From NCBI RefSeq assembly GCF_025336525.1, contig NZ_JAOCZP010000011.1, positions 62,001 to 126,000 on the forward strand: 64,000 nt of DNA, written 5' to 3'. This stretch comes from Chelativorans salis. Its GTDB lineage: Bacteria; Pseudomonadota; Alphaproteobacteria; Rhizobiales; Rhizobiaceae. Below, in pieces: positions 18,002-26,044 of the stretch (the stretch's first letter is position 1; each line of letters opens with the position of its first letter). The notes under the pieces were generated by a model, which was not told where the DNA came from, did no database searches, and saw only the letters and a list, made by a program, of their open reading frames with translations. Both the position numbers and the translations under genes were made by a program.

Positions 18002-18442
18002 CTATCTTGTCGTGAGCAAGCGGCAGGCGAGTTCACGCACGCCCCAGCGGGTGGAGAATGTGTCCGACACCTCGAACCAGCTCCCGTCGTTGCCGGCACC
18101 GTGGTTGGCGCCCATGCAGGAGCATTGGCATTCATGACCGCGCGCTTTCTGGCATGCCCTCGCGCAAATTTCCTGCTCGCGGCACGGCTGGATGATGTAG
18201 ATCTTGCCATATCGAAGCAACGCTCGATCGACGAGGTCGTTAAACCAGGCTTTCGGCAGCTCCCAGTAGGCTTCGGTGCCGCCGATCCATTCGGGTGCTG
18301 TTCGCCGCCCGTTCTGAGGCCAGTGCCGATTGTCGTCGGCAAATGGTAGTCGAACGCGAATTCGCTCGCCTCGCCCCGTTCTGCGCAGCACGACAGGTAT
18401 CTGTTTCTGCTTCCAGACGTAGGAGAGGGTGAGCCGATCCAT
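18002..18442 (-). CDS. Conserved Cys-rich protein of unknown function
   Basis: 146-aa protein whose composition and blocks look genuine. A beta-rich N-terminus (YVWKQKQIPVVLRRTGRGE) is followed by WIGGTEAYWELPKAWFNDLVDRALLRYGK. A Cys cluster then shows C-R-E-Q-E-x-C-A-R-A-C-x(7)-C-Q-C-S-C-M-G-A-N-H-G, followed by WFEVSDTFSTRWG near the end. The six cysteines and one histidine within about 25 residues suggest a metal or iron-sulfur site. Proteins of this look occur on plasmids and islands, from memory, without a known role. It lies 127 nt downstream of the broken AbiE toxin gene, same strand, and may be a cargo gene of the same island. Confidence 0.7.
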   Translation of the reverse strand: MDRLTLSYVWKQKQIPVVLRRTGRGERIRVRLPFADDNRHWPQNGRRTAPEWIGGTEAYWELPKAWFNDLVDRALLRYGKIYIIQPCREQEICARACQKARGHECQCSCMGANHGAGNDGSWFEVSDTFSTRWGVRELACRLLTTR

Positions 18443-19467
18443 GGTCCGCTTCAGCTCATCTTAAGATTCCGGACAAAGTACCAATCCCGGTGCACCGGAT
18501 TCCTGGCACACAAAGGCACCGTCGTCCCCTTGTTCGAACTGGCGCTTCAACATCCTGCCAACAATGCCCTCAGCTCTCCTTACCGGCATCGCCCTCCCCT
18601 TGCACGTGTCGAGTTGCAACCTCGTTCAGATGGTGCTCGATCGTCTTTGCAGACGCGAGCACGTCATCGAATTCGGGTGCCGCTCCGAAGATCATTGCGG
18701 TCGTGTTGGCGTAGTCATCCTTGAGCACCGCTACCATGCCGGCGACCGGCTCGATGGCGAATGTCCCTGGCTGCGCTGAGGTTAGATCGTAGGCCGGTTG
18801 AAGAACATCCGTGCATGTCGAACGCAATCGGCGCCGAGGTCGCGATCCGCGAGCGCAGTATGGCCGACAGCCGAGTTGAGGAGGCAATGAAGGTCGTAAT
18901 AGTGTCGTGATACGCGTTGACCTTCCTGCCGAAGGACACCGCGCCGCTCGTACCAGCGGCGCAAACCATGCGCGATGACGACTTTGTCCCAAAAGGTTCG
19001 TGTGGCATCGACAGTGGTTACGTCGGCAACGGCCAAGTCCATTCCGCCACCTCTTCGGCGATGTAGGGGCGGATCGTGACGGGCCGATTCGGATCAAGCG
19101 CCGACTTCGCACCGGCTTCGATTCGAACGGCCGGCCGCACATAGGCGCCGTCGCGCGGTTCGACCTCCGGATACCAGACCAGAAGTGTTTGCCCGTCAGG
19201 ATCGGCTTCGTCGATCTCGATACGTCCTGCTCCGCTGGTAATGTCGGCGAGCTGCTCGGCAAGAAGCTCTCGGAGCGGGCCGGTGATATAGGCGCGGCAC
19301 GCGTCCCGGATTGCGTCGAGCCTGGCGCGGCGTTTCTTGTTCGAGAGGGCCTCCAAGTCCTCGACCGATGCCGGTTCGTGGAGATCGTCGCGGAATACGG
19401 TGATGTGTAGAGTAGGTGGCGAGCGCGGTACCGCCTTGCGGCGGCCCGTTTCTCACCACCCCTCGCA

Positions 19468-19503
19468 GAACCGGACGTGCACCTTTCGTTATGCATCCGG
19501 CTC
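19468..19503 (-). ncRNA. Group II intron domain V hairpin
   Basis: On the minus strand, GAGCCGGATGCA (from 19503) pairs with TGCACGTCCGGTTC (to 19468). The hairpin carries the AGC catalytic triad at the base, the CG bulge on the 3' strand and a GAAA in the loop. This is the catalytic core of the ribozyme. The maturase stop codon TAA (19489-19491) falls in the loop side of this hairpin. Confidence 0.88.
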
Positions 19504-21003
19504 GCCAGAAGATATGGCGAAGTTTGGCGTTCCCATCCACGCCAGACGAAACCGGCAGACGGGAGTCCATGCGAGCATATATTGCTCGACGGACCCATCG
19601 CGCCACAGTCTCACCGTCGGACGGCGACTGCTGCGTTGTCTACCTTTTGCGATTTCGCTCGCGTTGGCGTTTGGGCGCACCTTCCGCTGCCAGCGCCAGA
19701 GCCGATCCCCGGTGTACCAGTCGAGGCTGGTGAACACGTTGCTGGCTCCGTAGCAGAAACGGAAGTAATTCGCCCATCCGCGCAGGATGGGATTAAGCTC
19801 CTGCAGCTTTGCACCAAGGGTGCCTCTGGCGCTGGTACGCCCGGTGCACTCCTTGACTTTGTGACGGAAATCGTGGGACTTGGCCTTGGGGATTTGTACA
19901 CGTGCACAATATCCGTAGCGTCTGTCCCATTTCATGACGAAGCGGAACCCGAGGAATTCGAACCCGTCCGTCATTGCGGTGATCTTCGTCTTTTCCGGTG
20001 ACAGCTTGAGGCCTGTCGTCTCCTGCAGGTATTTTGCCAGCGCGGATTTCTCCGCAATAGCCTCTTCCTGCGTACCGGAGACCAGCACCACAAAGTCGTC
20101 CGCATAGCGTACGGGGAAGCACACGCAGTGCCCTGTCTTGCGATCCCACATACGTCTACCCGATGCCGCCGAGAGTATCGATTGTCGTGAAGACCTCCCC
20201 GTCAGATCAGGATGCACCCACCGTTTATATCTCTCCTCAATCGCGCTGAGCGCAATGTTGGCGAGCAGCGGTGATATGATCCCACCCTGCGGGGTTCCGG
20301 CTTCCGTGCGGAAGAACTGCTCCTCCGCCAGCACGCCGGCTTTCAGGAACTGCCCGACCAACCGTGCCACCCGCTGGTTGGCGACGCGTTTGCGTAGCCG
20401 TTCCATCAGATAGTGATGGTTGATGTTGTCAAAGCAGCCCTTGATGTCTCCCTCGATGACCCACGGATATGGCATCCCGTGCCTCCGGGTATCCCCGCCG
20501 CGTTTATGCGACTGAGCAGCCCGTCGGATATGCTCCAAGGCGCCGTGCGTGCTCCGTCCGGGCCTGAACCCATAGGAAACATGCCAGAACTGCGCCTCGA
20601 AGATTGGCTCCAGAAGTGTTTTGACCGCGCATTGTACGACGCGGTCCTTGATCGTGGGAATGCCCAGGGGCCGGAACTGCCCCGGTTTACCGGCTTTGGG
20701 GATGAGCTTGCGCCTCGCCGGGCTCGGTCTGTACGCGCAAGAGCGTAGTTCAGCCTGAAGCCTGTCGAGAAAGCGTTGTTCTCCCCTTTTCCGGATGCGT
20801 CCCACGGTCATCCCGTCGACCCCGGCCGTGCGACCTCCCTTATTGGTGGACACGCGACGCCAAGCGTGACGAAGCATGCGCGAGTCTGTCAACCAGCCCC
20901 ACATGTCCCGCCACTGATCGTCGGGATTCGCCTTACTCCACTGATACAGTTTGCGCTGAACGCCGAGTACCCAAGCTTCATCAGCCTGATGATCCGTGTC
21001 CAC
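19489..21003 (-). CDS. ltrA: Group II intron reverse transcriptase/maturase
   Basis: 504-aa intron-encoded protein, GTG start at 21003 with GGAGGAG six bases upstream. RT blocks are LIPKAGKPGQFRPLGIPTIKDRVVQ near residue 95, EGDIKGCFDNINH near 190, EAGTPQGGIISPLLANIAL near 240 and the catalytic YADD in VRYADDFVVLVSG near 307. The X/maturase domain is seen in LNPILRGWANYFRFC and DRLWRWQRKVRPN. No HNH endonuclease cysteine pairs are visible at the C-terminus, so mobility probably relies on nicked or single-stranded targets. The stop codon lies inside the domain V hairpin, so the final codons are also ribozyme sequence. Confidence 0.95.
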   Translation of the reverse strand: MDTDHQADEAWVLGVQRKLYQWSKANPDDQWRDMWGWLTDSRMLRHAWRRVSTNKGGRTAGVDGMTVGRIRKRGEQRFLDRLQAELRSCAYRPSPARRKLIPKAGKPGQFRPLGIPTIKDRVVQCAVKTLLEPIFEAQFWHVSYGFRPGRSTHGALEHIRRAAQSHKRGGDTRRHGMPYPWVIEGDIKGCFDNINHHYLMERLRKRVANQRVARLVGQFLKAGVLAEEQFFRTEAGTPQGGIISPLLANIALSAIEERYKRWVHPDLTGRSSRQSILSAASGRRMWDRKTGHCVCFPVRYADDFVVLVSGTQEEAIAEKSALAKYLQETTGLKLSPEKTKITAMTDGFEFLGFRFVMKWDRRYGYCARVQIPKAKSHDFRHKVKECTGRTSARGTLGAKLQELNPILRGWANYFRFCYGASNVFTSLDWYTGDRLWRWQRKVRPNANASEIAKGRQRSSRRPTVRLWRDGSVEQYMLAWTPVCRFRLAWMGTPNFAISSGEPDA

Positions 21004-21859
21004 AGATCACTCCTCCGTCATGCCAACCGATCATCTTCCTGCCTCCCTTCGCCATGTGCCCGGCTTTCCCGGACTCGGACTACTACGGAGGCTCCGCCCT
21101 TGAACACGCCCGTCTCCGGTCGTCGCGGCTAGCCCGGTTCCTGCCGGGCAGACGGTTCAAGTTCCCGTGTTCCGATTTTCAACCTTCGTGCCTGTAGGTG
21201 GTGCGCTATACCCCTGGCGATGCGGAGAGTGGGTTAAAGGAACTCGCCCACCCCGAGTGCGTATTTCTCGCACCCCTCAGCAGGGAACATTGAGCCCTGC
21301 CATGTCTGATCGCGCTATTTGTCTCCCCCGCCATCACGGTTGGGAAACTTCTCGGATATTCAGAGGCTTCAATCACGCACTTCGTTGTCTCACCATGAGC
21401 ACTGCGGTAGCCCGGCCCGGTAGTGATGGCTTCCGTCCGGTACGGTTCAGACCGATCTGCTTATGGCACCGAACCGGCGACACCCGGTCCAGCTTTTCGG
21501 TCCCCTTCCTTTCGTTGTTCCCACGAAAGGGACGGCATTGCAGCCGTCGGTCGAAAATCAGCAAAGCTAGGAGGGGTTCTAACTATGTCATACTACCCTC
21601 CCGCGCCGTCACGGCGCACCGATATCTTCGGAAAAGCGCTGGATCAGGTTGTGGGCTTTCGACAGCGATGTGCCGCCCTTGAAGAGGAGGCGCGGCGCGC
21701 CGGCGGGACGTTCATGATAGAGCGCGTTCAAGGTCCAGCAGACCCAGAAGTCCTTCTCGATGTTGCCCACTGGTGCTCCGAGACGGTTGGCGGTCGCAAG
21801 GAACAAATCGAGCCGGTCCCGCGCAGGGGTCTCGACGACCTGCTTGTAGGCAGCCGTGC

Positions 21860-22528
21860 TCATTTCTGCCCCACCTTGGCATCGTTGGGGTTGATCAGGT
21901 CGCGCAAAAATTCCTGCATCCAGATCGGCAGGGCGGAAAGGCCGGTGCGGAGGTCGTCGCGGATCGCCTTGCCATGCTTCGGATCGGCGAACAAGCGACG
22001 TAGCGCGGCCTGAACGCGCTCGTGCTCGCTGTCCTGGGTCAGCATGTCCTGCATCCAGTGCAGCGCTTGGACGACGCGCATGGCGGGCCGGCCGGCCCAG
22101 TAGAGGCGGCTCGGTGCAGCGAACTTGAAATGGATCTCCTGTTTACCGAGTTTGATCGGCTTTAGCCGTGCATCGACCAACACTTCGATGCGAGCCGGTA
22201 CGGCTGTGGTGAGACCGAGATCGTTTGCAGCGGTCATACCGTCGACAACGGCCCGTGCTTGGTCGCGACGGGTCACGGCGCGGATCACAGCCCGATAATC
22301 CGGAACGGTGGGGTGTCCCGTCAGTGAGTTCTTACGCGGCCGATCATAAAGACCGCGGTCTATGCGGCGGAGCTCGCCGGCGGCGGCGAGCCGCTGAAGG
22401 GTTTTGTCGATGGCGGCGCGCCCGCCGAGATCGGCAAAGTCGGCGGGCGTCCAGACCTCATCGAGCTGAGACGCGACCCTGGCCAGAAGCCTGGTGCGCA
22501 GATCGGTATCTTGAGCTGGAGCGGTCAT
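21860..22528 (-). CDS. abiEi: AbiEi-type antitoxin / autoregulator (winged-helix)
   Basis: 222-aa protein with an N-terminal winged-helix ([22 protein letters not shown], then the wing [17 protein letters not shown]) and a C-terminal antitoxin domain including [18 protein letters not shown]. It overlaps the toxin gene by 4 nt, the classic AbiEi-AbiEii arrangement. AbiEi proteins neutralise the nucleotidyltransferase without stable complex formation and repress their own operon by binding inverted repeats (established for AbiE systems). Two matched palindromes lie directly upstream of this gene. The antitoxin frame is intact although the toxin is broken. Confidence 0.9.
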   Translation of the reverse strand: MTAPAQDTDLRTRLLARVASQLDEVWTPADFADLGGRAAIDKTLQRLAAAGELRRIDRGLYDRPRKNSLTGHPTVPDYRAVIRAVTRRDQARAVVDGMTAANDLGLTTAVPARIEVLVDARLKPIKLGKQEIHFKFAAPSRLYWAGRPAMRVVQALHWMQDMLTQDSEHERVQAALRRLFADPKHGKAIRDDLRTGLSALPIWMQEFLRDLINPNDAKVGQK

Positions 22529-22529
22529 G

Positions 22530-22593
22530 TCCGAAATATGCTACATTTTTCGGACATCGGCAAGGGAGTCCGAAAAATGTGACAATCTTCGGA
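22530..22593. promoter_or_regulatory. Paired 25-nt palindromes at the abiE promoter (autoregulatory operators)
   Basis: Two 25-nt palindromes, 22530-22554 and 22569-22593, begin two bases upstream of the antitoxin ATG. Each starts TCCGAAA and ends TTCGGA; their starts are 39 nt apart. In addition ACATTTTTCGGA (22543-22554) is a perfect complement of TCCGAAAAATGT (22569-22580). The four half-sites alternate in direction. This layout fits cooperative binding of a dimeric AbiEi autorepressor, as known for AbiE operons; binding here is inferred. Confidence 0.75.
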
Positions 22594-22808
22594 CAGCAGC
22601 TATCGAACTGCCGCCACTTGATGTTACCCCACAGCTTCCAAGTTATGCTTCGGATTGCATCTGTGAGAATCCTCCGGTCGTCGCCTCGCTGCGGGCTGCC
22701 CTGTGTCGTTCAGACCCGGCCGAGCGTCCTGAGCTGCAGGAACAGCCGATACCACGCCAGACCGATCAGGATGGTGGCAATCCCCCTACCGCCGTCGGCC
22801 GGGTCCGG

Positions 22809-23369
22809 TCAGGCTAGGCCGAGTTCGCCGAGCCACGTGTCCACCTCGTCCCTGCTGCCTAGCTTGTCGTTCACAAGGCCGTCGACCATGAAGGTCGGCG
22901 AGGCGTGGATGCCGTTCTGCCGCGCGAAGCGTATGTGCCGCTTGAGCATGTCACCGGCCTCTTTCCGCTCGAAGACGGCGCGCAGGTCGAGCCCGCAGTG
23001 GTCGGCGATCCGCTGCAGCATAGTCGACGGCGGCGCGTCCATGTTGGGGCCGCTGGAATGGTCGGTGGCGATGTAGTCTTCGCGGTGTTCGTAGACCGCG
23101 GCCATCACGCGGTAAGCCGCGTCCCGGCCCTCCGGCGTCAGCGTCGCCGCCAGCACCGCGCGGCTCACGACGCCCGAGAACAGGTGCCAGGGCTGCGAGT
23201 GCACGGTCAGCCGCACGGTCAGCCGGTCCTCTCCGGCCCGCTCGAGGAGCGGCAGCAGCTTGCCGAATGCCCTGCCGCAGTGCGGACAGGTCGGCTCCAG
23301 GAACCAGTCCATCAGCTTCGGTCCCCGCCCCCAGACCAGTTCACCCCAAGTGCCGCCGTCGGATGTCAT
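22809..23369 (-). CDS. DsbA-family / thioredoxin-fold oxidoreductase with CPHC motif
   Basis: 186-aa thioredoxin-fold protein. The active site is C28-P-H-C31 in LEPTCPHCGRAFG and the cis-Pro loop is ASPTFMVDG near residue 160, as in DsbA-like and 2-hydroxychromene isomerase-related proteins. No signal peptide is visible, so it is probably cytoplasmic, unlike classical DsbA. It is the last gene of the operon running from 28.7 to 22.8 kb, 18 nt after the nitroreductase. It may supply thiol-disulfide chemistry for the pathway served by the neighbouring methyltransferases and TTT transporter. Confidence 0.85.
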   Translation of the reverse strand: MTSDGGTWGELVWGRGPKLMDWFLEPTCPHCGRAFGKLLPLLERAGEDRLTVRLTVHSQPWHLFSGVVSRAVLAATLTPEGRDAAYRVMAAVYEHREDYIATDHSSGPNMDAPPSTMLQRIADHCGLDLRAVFERKEAGDMLKRHIRFARQNGIHASPTFMVDGLVNDKLGSRDEVDTWLGELGLA

Positions 23370-23387
23370 ATCACGTCCCGTTCCGTT

Positions 23388-23990
23388 TCAGATAATCTCG
23401 CAGACTTCATCGAAGCCGAACCGGTAGCCCCGCGGGCGGAAGGCGCCCTCGGCAGGATAACCGATATTCATGAGGAAGTTCGATTTCACGCGGTGTCCAC
23501 CCTCGAAGAACGTATCGTCTACAACGTCGTGCAGGAACCCCGACATCGGCCCGCAACTCAGCCCGTGTGCGCGCGCCATGACCAGGAAGTAGGCGGCCTG
23601 GAGCGTTGCGTTGCGGAACGAGGCCCGCTGCGCCAGATCCTTGTCCTTGCGGTAGTTGGCGATCCGGTCGATCGCGTGGGGTGCGAGCCGGTCGAAGTGC
23701 TCATAAAACTCCTGGTCGATCCCGAATACCGCCGTCACCGGCGCGCTTTCCACCTTGGGCACGTTGTTCGGCCTCACGCCCGGCATCAGCCGCGCCTTGC
23801 CCTCGGCGCTCTTCACGAAGATCACCCGCATCGGGCTGCCGTTGCTGCTGGTCGGGCCCACACGAGCGACATCGTAGATCCGCCCGAGCAGATCGTCCGG
23901 CACCTCCCGGTCGGAGAACTTGTAGCAGGTGTGCGCTTCGAGAAAAAGAGCGTCGAGCACGGCCGGGTCGGCGGCGGGCAGATCGTCCAT
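23388..23990 (-). CDS. Nitroreductase-family flavoprotein (RutE/HadB-like)
   Basis: 200-aa FMN-dependent oxidoreductase. Typical blocks are LFLEAHTCYKFSDREVPDD at the start, ARVGPTSSNGSPMRVIFV (FMN phosphate contact) near residue 42, RNATLQAAYFLVMARAHGLSCGPMSG near 130 and NIGYPAEGAFRPRGYRF near the end. The layout is that of malonic-semialdehyde reductase RutE. An in-frame ATG at 24023 overlaps the tctA stop (TGATG) and would add 11 residues; ATG 23990 is chosen because it agrees with family N-termini and has AAGGAAAG upstream. It sits between tctA and the DsbA-like gene in one operon. It probably reduces a semialdehyde, enone or nitro group with NAD(P)H. Confidence 0.85.
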   Translation of the reverse strand: MDDLPAADPAVLDALFLEAHTCYKFSDREVPDDLLGRIYDVARVGPTSSNGSPMRVIFVKSAEGKARLMPGVRPNNVPKVESAPVTAVFGIDQEFYEHFDRLAPHAIDRIANYRKDKDLAQRASFRNATLQAAYFLVMARAHGLSCGPMSGFLHDVVDDTFFEGGHRVKSNFLMNIGYPAEGAFRPRGYRFGFDEVCEII

Positions 23991-24022
23991 GCGGGTTCTT
24001 TCCTTGTGGGCTGTGGGCGCCA

Positions 24023-25534
24023 TCAGTCCTCCTCTTCGACAAAGATCTTCTCGCGGCGCTTTCTGATCTCGGGCAGCGCGACGATGAGGATCAGGAACAC
24101 GGTGACTGTCAGCAGCACCGCGCTGATCGGCCGGGTGACGAAGGTCGAGAAGTCCCCGCGCGAGATGATCAGCGCCTGCCTCAGCGCCTCTTCCATCCGC
24201 GAGCCGAGCACGACGCCGAGCAACAGCGGCGCCGGCTCGAAGCCGAACTTCCACATCGTGTAGCCGATCAGCCCGAACGCGGCGAGGATCAGCACGTCCA
24301 CGGTGGAACCGGACAGGGAATAGACCCCGATGCAGCAGAACAGGATGATCGCCGGGAACAGCAGCCGATAGGGCACCGTCAGGAGCTTCACCCAGATCGA
24401 GATCATCGGCAGGTTGATGACCAGCAGCATCAGGTTTCCGATCCACATCGAGGCGATCAACCCCCAGAACAGCTCCGGATTGGAGTTGATCACCTGCGGG
24501 CCCGGCACGATGCCGTGGATCGTCATCGCGCCGATCATGATCGCCATCACCGAGTTCGGCGGCAAGCCGAGGGTCAAGAGCGGGATGAAGGAAGTCTGCG
24601 CCCCGGCGTTGTTCGCCGATTCCGGACCGGCGACGCCCTCGATGGCGCCGTAGCCGAATTCCTTCGGATTGCGGGCGACCTTCTTCTCGATGGTATAGGA
24701 GGCGAAGGCGCCGAGCACCGCGCCGTTTCCCGGCAGGATGCCGAGGCTGCCGCCGAGCGCCGTACCCCGCACCATCGGCCAGAACGAGCGGCGCAGATCC
24801 TCGCGCCCGGGCAGGAGACGGCCGATTGTGGACTTCAACACCTCCCGCGACGTCGACTGTTCGAGGTTGCGCAGGATCTCCCCGATCCCGAACAGTCCCA
24901 TGCCGAGGATCGCGAAGTTGAATCCGTCGGCGAGCTGCGGGACGCCGAAGGTCATGCGGAGCTGCGCCGTCATCAGGTCCGGCCCGACCGTCGACAGGAG
25001 CACGCCGACCATGATCGAGATCAGCGCGTGGAACATCGACCCGCGCGCCAGCGCGGCCGCGAAGACGAGGCCCATGAGCATGAGCGAGAAATACTCCGCC
25101 GGTCCGAAGGAGAGCGCGACCGAGGTCAGCGGGATCGCGAGCGCCGCGACGAACACGGTCGCCACGGTCCCGGCAAAGAACGACCCGATGGCCGCGATGC
25201 CAAGCGCGGTGCCGGCCCGGCCGCGCTTGGCCATCTCGTGGCCGTCGAGGCAGGTCACGGTAGAGCTCGCCTCGCCCGGAATCGACATCAGGATCGCAGT
25301 GGTCGAACTGCCGTACTGTGCGCCATAGTAGATCCCGGCGACCATGATCAGCGCGCTTTCCGGCGGGAAGCCGAAGGTCATCGGCAACAGGATCGCGATG
25401 GTCGCGATCGGCCCGATCCCGGGCAGCACCCCGATCAGCGTGCCGAGCAGGCAGCCTACAAAGCACAACAGGATGTTCTGGACCGACAGGGCGACTGTGA
25501 ACCCGTGGGCGAGATGTGCGAAGAGGTCGCCCAC
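24023..25534 (-). CDS. tctA: Tripartite tricarboxylate transporter large permease TctA (system 1)
   Basis: 503-aa polytopic membrane protein with the TctA signature repeat. PGIGPIATIAILLPMTFGF lies near residue 38, the STTAILMSIPGEASS segment near 77 and GGSLGILPGNGAVLGAFASY near 265. The C-terminal half (TMWKFGFEPAPLLLGVVLGSRMEE) is also typical. TctA forms the main ion-coupled channel of TTT importers together with TctB and a periplasmic TctC. It follows tctB by 3 nt and its stop overlaps a possible nitroreductase start. Substrate is probably a carboxylate or a related anion handled by the methyltransferases and nitroreductase of the operon. Confidence 0.95.
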   Translation of the reverse strand: MGDLFAHLAHGFTVALSVQNILLCFVGCLLGTLIGVLPGIGPIATIAILLPMTFGFPPESALIMVAGIYYGAQYGSSTTAILMSIPGEASSTVTCLDGHEMAKRGRAGTALGIAAIGSFFAGTVATVFVAALAIPLTSVALSFGPAEYFSLMLMGLVFAAALARGSMFHALISIMVGVLLSTVGPDLMTAQLRMTFGVPQLADGFNFAILGMGLFGIGEILRNLEQSTSREVLKSTIGRLLPGREDLRRSFWPMVRGTALGGSLGILPGNGAVLGAFASYTIEKKVARNPKEFGYGAIEGVAGPESANNAGAQTSFIPLLTLGLPPNSVMAIMIGAMTIHGIVPGPQVINSNPELFWGLIASMWIGNLMLLVINLPMISIWVKLLTVPYRLLFPAIILFCCIGVYSLSGSTVDVLILAAFGLIGYTMWKFGFEPAPLLLGVVLGSRMEEALRQALIISRGDFSTFVTRPISAVLLTVTVFLILIVALPEIRKRREKIFVEEED

Positions 25535-25537
25535 CGC

Positions 25538-26014
25538 TCAAAACTCGATCCCGGTCCCGGGAATATCGAGTATTTTCACCGACATCCCCAGGAAGTAGTG
25601 GAACAGGAGGATGCTGAGCACGGTCATGACCGCCGCGAAGATCAGTACTTCGCGCGGGCGCGCCTCGGGGGTGGCGAAGCCGCTGAGCGTCAGCGCCAGC
25701 ATGCCCGCGACCGCCATGCCCATCGACCGGATCGTCAGAGAGAAGGCGATGATCGAGAGCGTCACGAAGAACGGGCCGCGGATCGAGAAGCGCTCCAGCT
25801 TCTCGCCGTCGAAGTTCAGCGACAGCAAGACGAGCACGGCGCCTGAGATACCGATCATCACCGCGAGGATCCTCGGGAACATCGCCGGACCCATCATCCG
25901 GGGTGTGCCGAGCGTCATGCCATGGTTGGCCCAGAACACGAACAGGCAGATCCCGATGAGCACAAGGCCGGCGTAGAACCTTTTCGGCGCGCGAATGCGG
26001 ATCGCGTCAGTCAT
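25538..26014 (-). CDS. tctB: TTT small permease TctB (system 1)
   Basis: 158-aa membrane protein with four predicted helices: residues about 14-30 (VLIGICLFVFW), 42-62, 80-105 and 125-150. The pattern GPAMFPRILAVMIGISGAVLVLLS near residue 40 is the TctB hallmark. It lies between methyltransferase 1 and tctA, 3 nt before tctA and about 30 nt after the methyltransferase. TctB is the small subunit that pairs with TctA in the inner membrane. Confidence 0.9.
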   Translation of the reverse strand: MTDAIRIRAPKRFYAGLVLIGICLFVFWANHGMTLGTPRMMGPAMFPRILAVMIGISGAVLVLLSLNFDGEKLERFSIRGPFFVTLSIIAFSLTIRSMGMAVAGMLALTLSGFATPEARPREVLIFAAVMTVLSILLFHYFLGMSVKILDIPGTGIEF

Positions 26015-26044
26015 GGGTGTCCCTTTCCCGGCCCGAGGGCGCGG

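Larger units (their letters stand above)
19407..21619 (-). mobile_element. Complete group II intron (2213 nt) inserted in abiEii
   Basis: The 5' end on the minus strand is GTGCGCC at 21619, the group II consensus start. The 3' end is CTCTAC at 19407. Upstream of that, a domain VI stem pairs GGTGGTGAG with CTCGCCACC and leaves a bulged A seven bases from the end, as expected for the branch point. Domain V lies at 19468-19503. A reverse transcriptase/maturase is encoded inside. The flanking exon bases join without loss or duplication, as expected for retrohoming. Boundaries therefore come from the sequence itself, supported by restoration of the toxin reading frame at the junction. Confidence 0.93.
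18570..21863 (-). pseudogene. abiEii: AbiEii nucleotidyltransferase toxin gene, split by a group II intron and carrying two frameshifts
   Basis: Exon 1 (21863-21620) starts with ATG overlapping the antitoxin stop by ATGA and encodes [23 protein letters not shown] and RFSEDI. Exon 2 (19406-18570) resumes with DITVFRDDLHEPASVEDLEALS. Exact joining restores GAT-ATC-GAC-ATC, the SEDIDI active-site motif, with the intron inside the second Asp codon. Exon 2 then loses one base near 19040 (reading jumps from EEVAEW to DLAVADVTT) and one near 18795 (FFNRP to YDLTSAQPGTF). Family blocks after the shifts are RTFWDKVVIAHGLRRWYERRG and QRVSRHYYDLH. AbiEii-type proteins are GTP-using nucleotidyltransferase toxins of type IV/abortive-infection systems. 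Even after splicing this copy would not be full length. Confidence 0.88.

Noticed and set aside
22594-22808. Short minus-strand frame with a membrane-like stretch (GIATILIGLAWYRLFLQLRTLGRV) after the DsbA-like gene
   Set aside because: About 30 codons, no start codon and no ribosome site; could be the worn tail of a membrane protein but is too little to call.
23606-25846. Very long plus-strand frame (over 700 codons) opposite tctA and the nitroreductase gene
   Set aside because: It is rich in Arg/Asp/Gly/His repeats with no domain; it is the antisense shadow of GC-rich genes on the minus strand.
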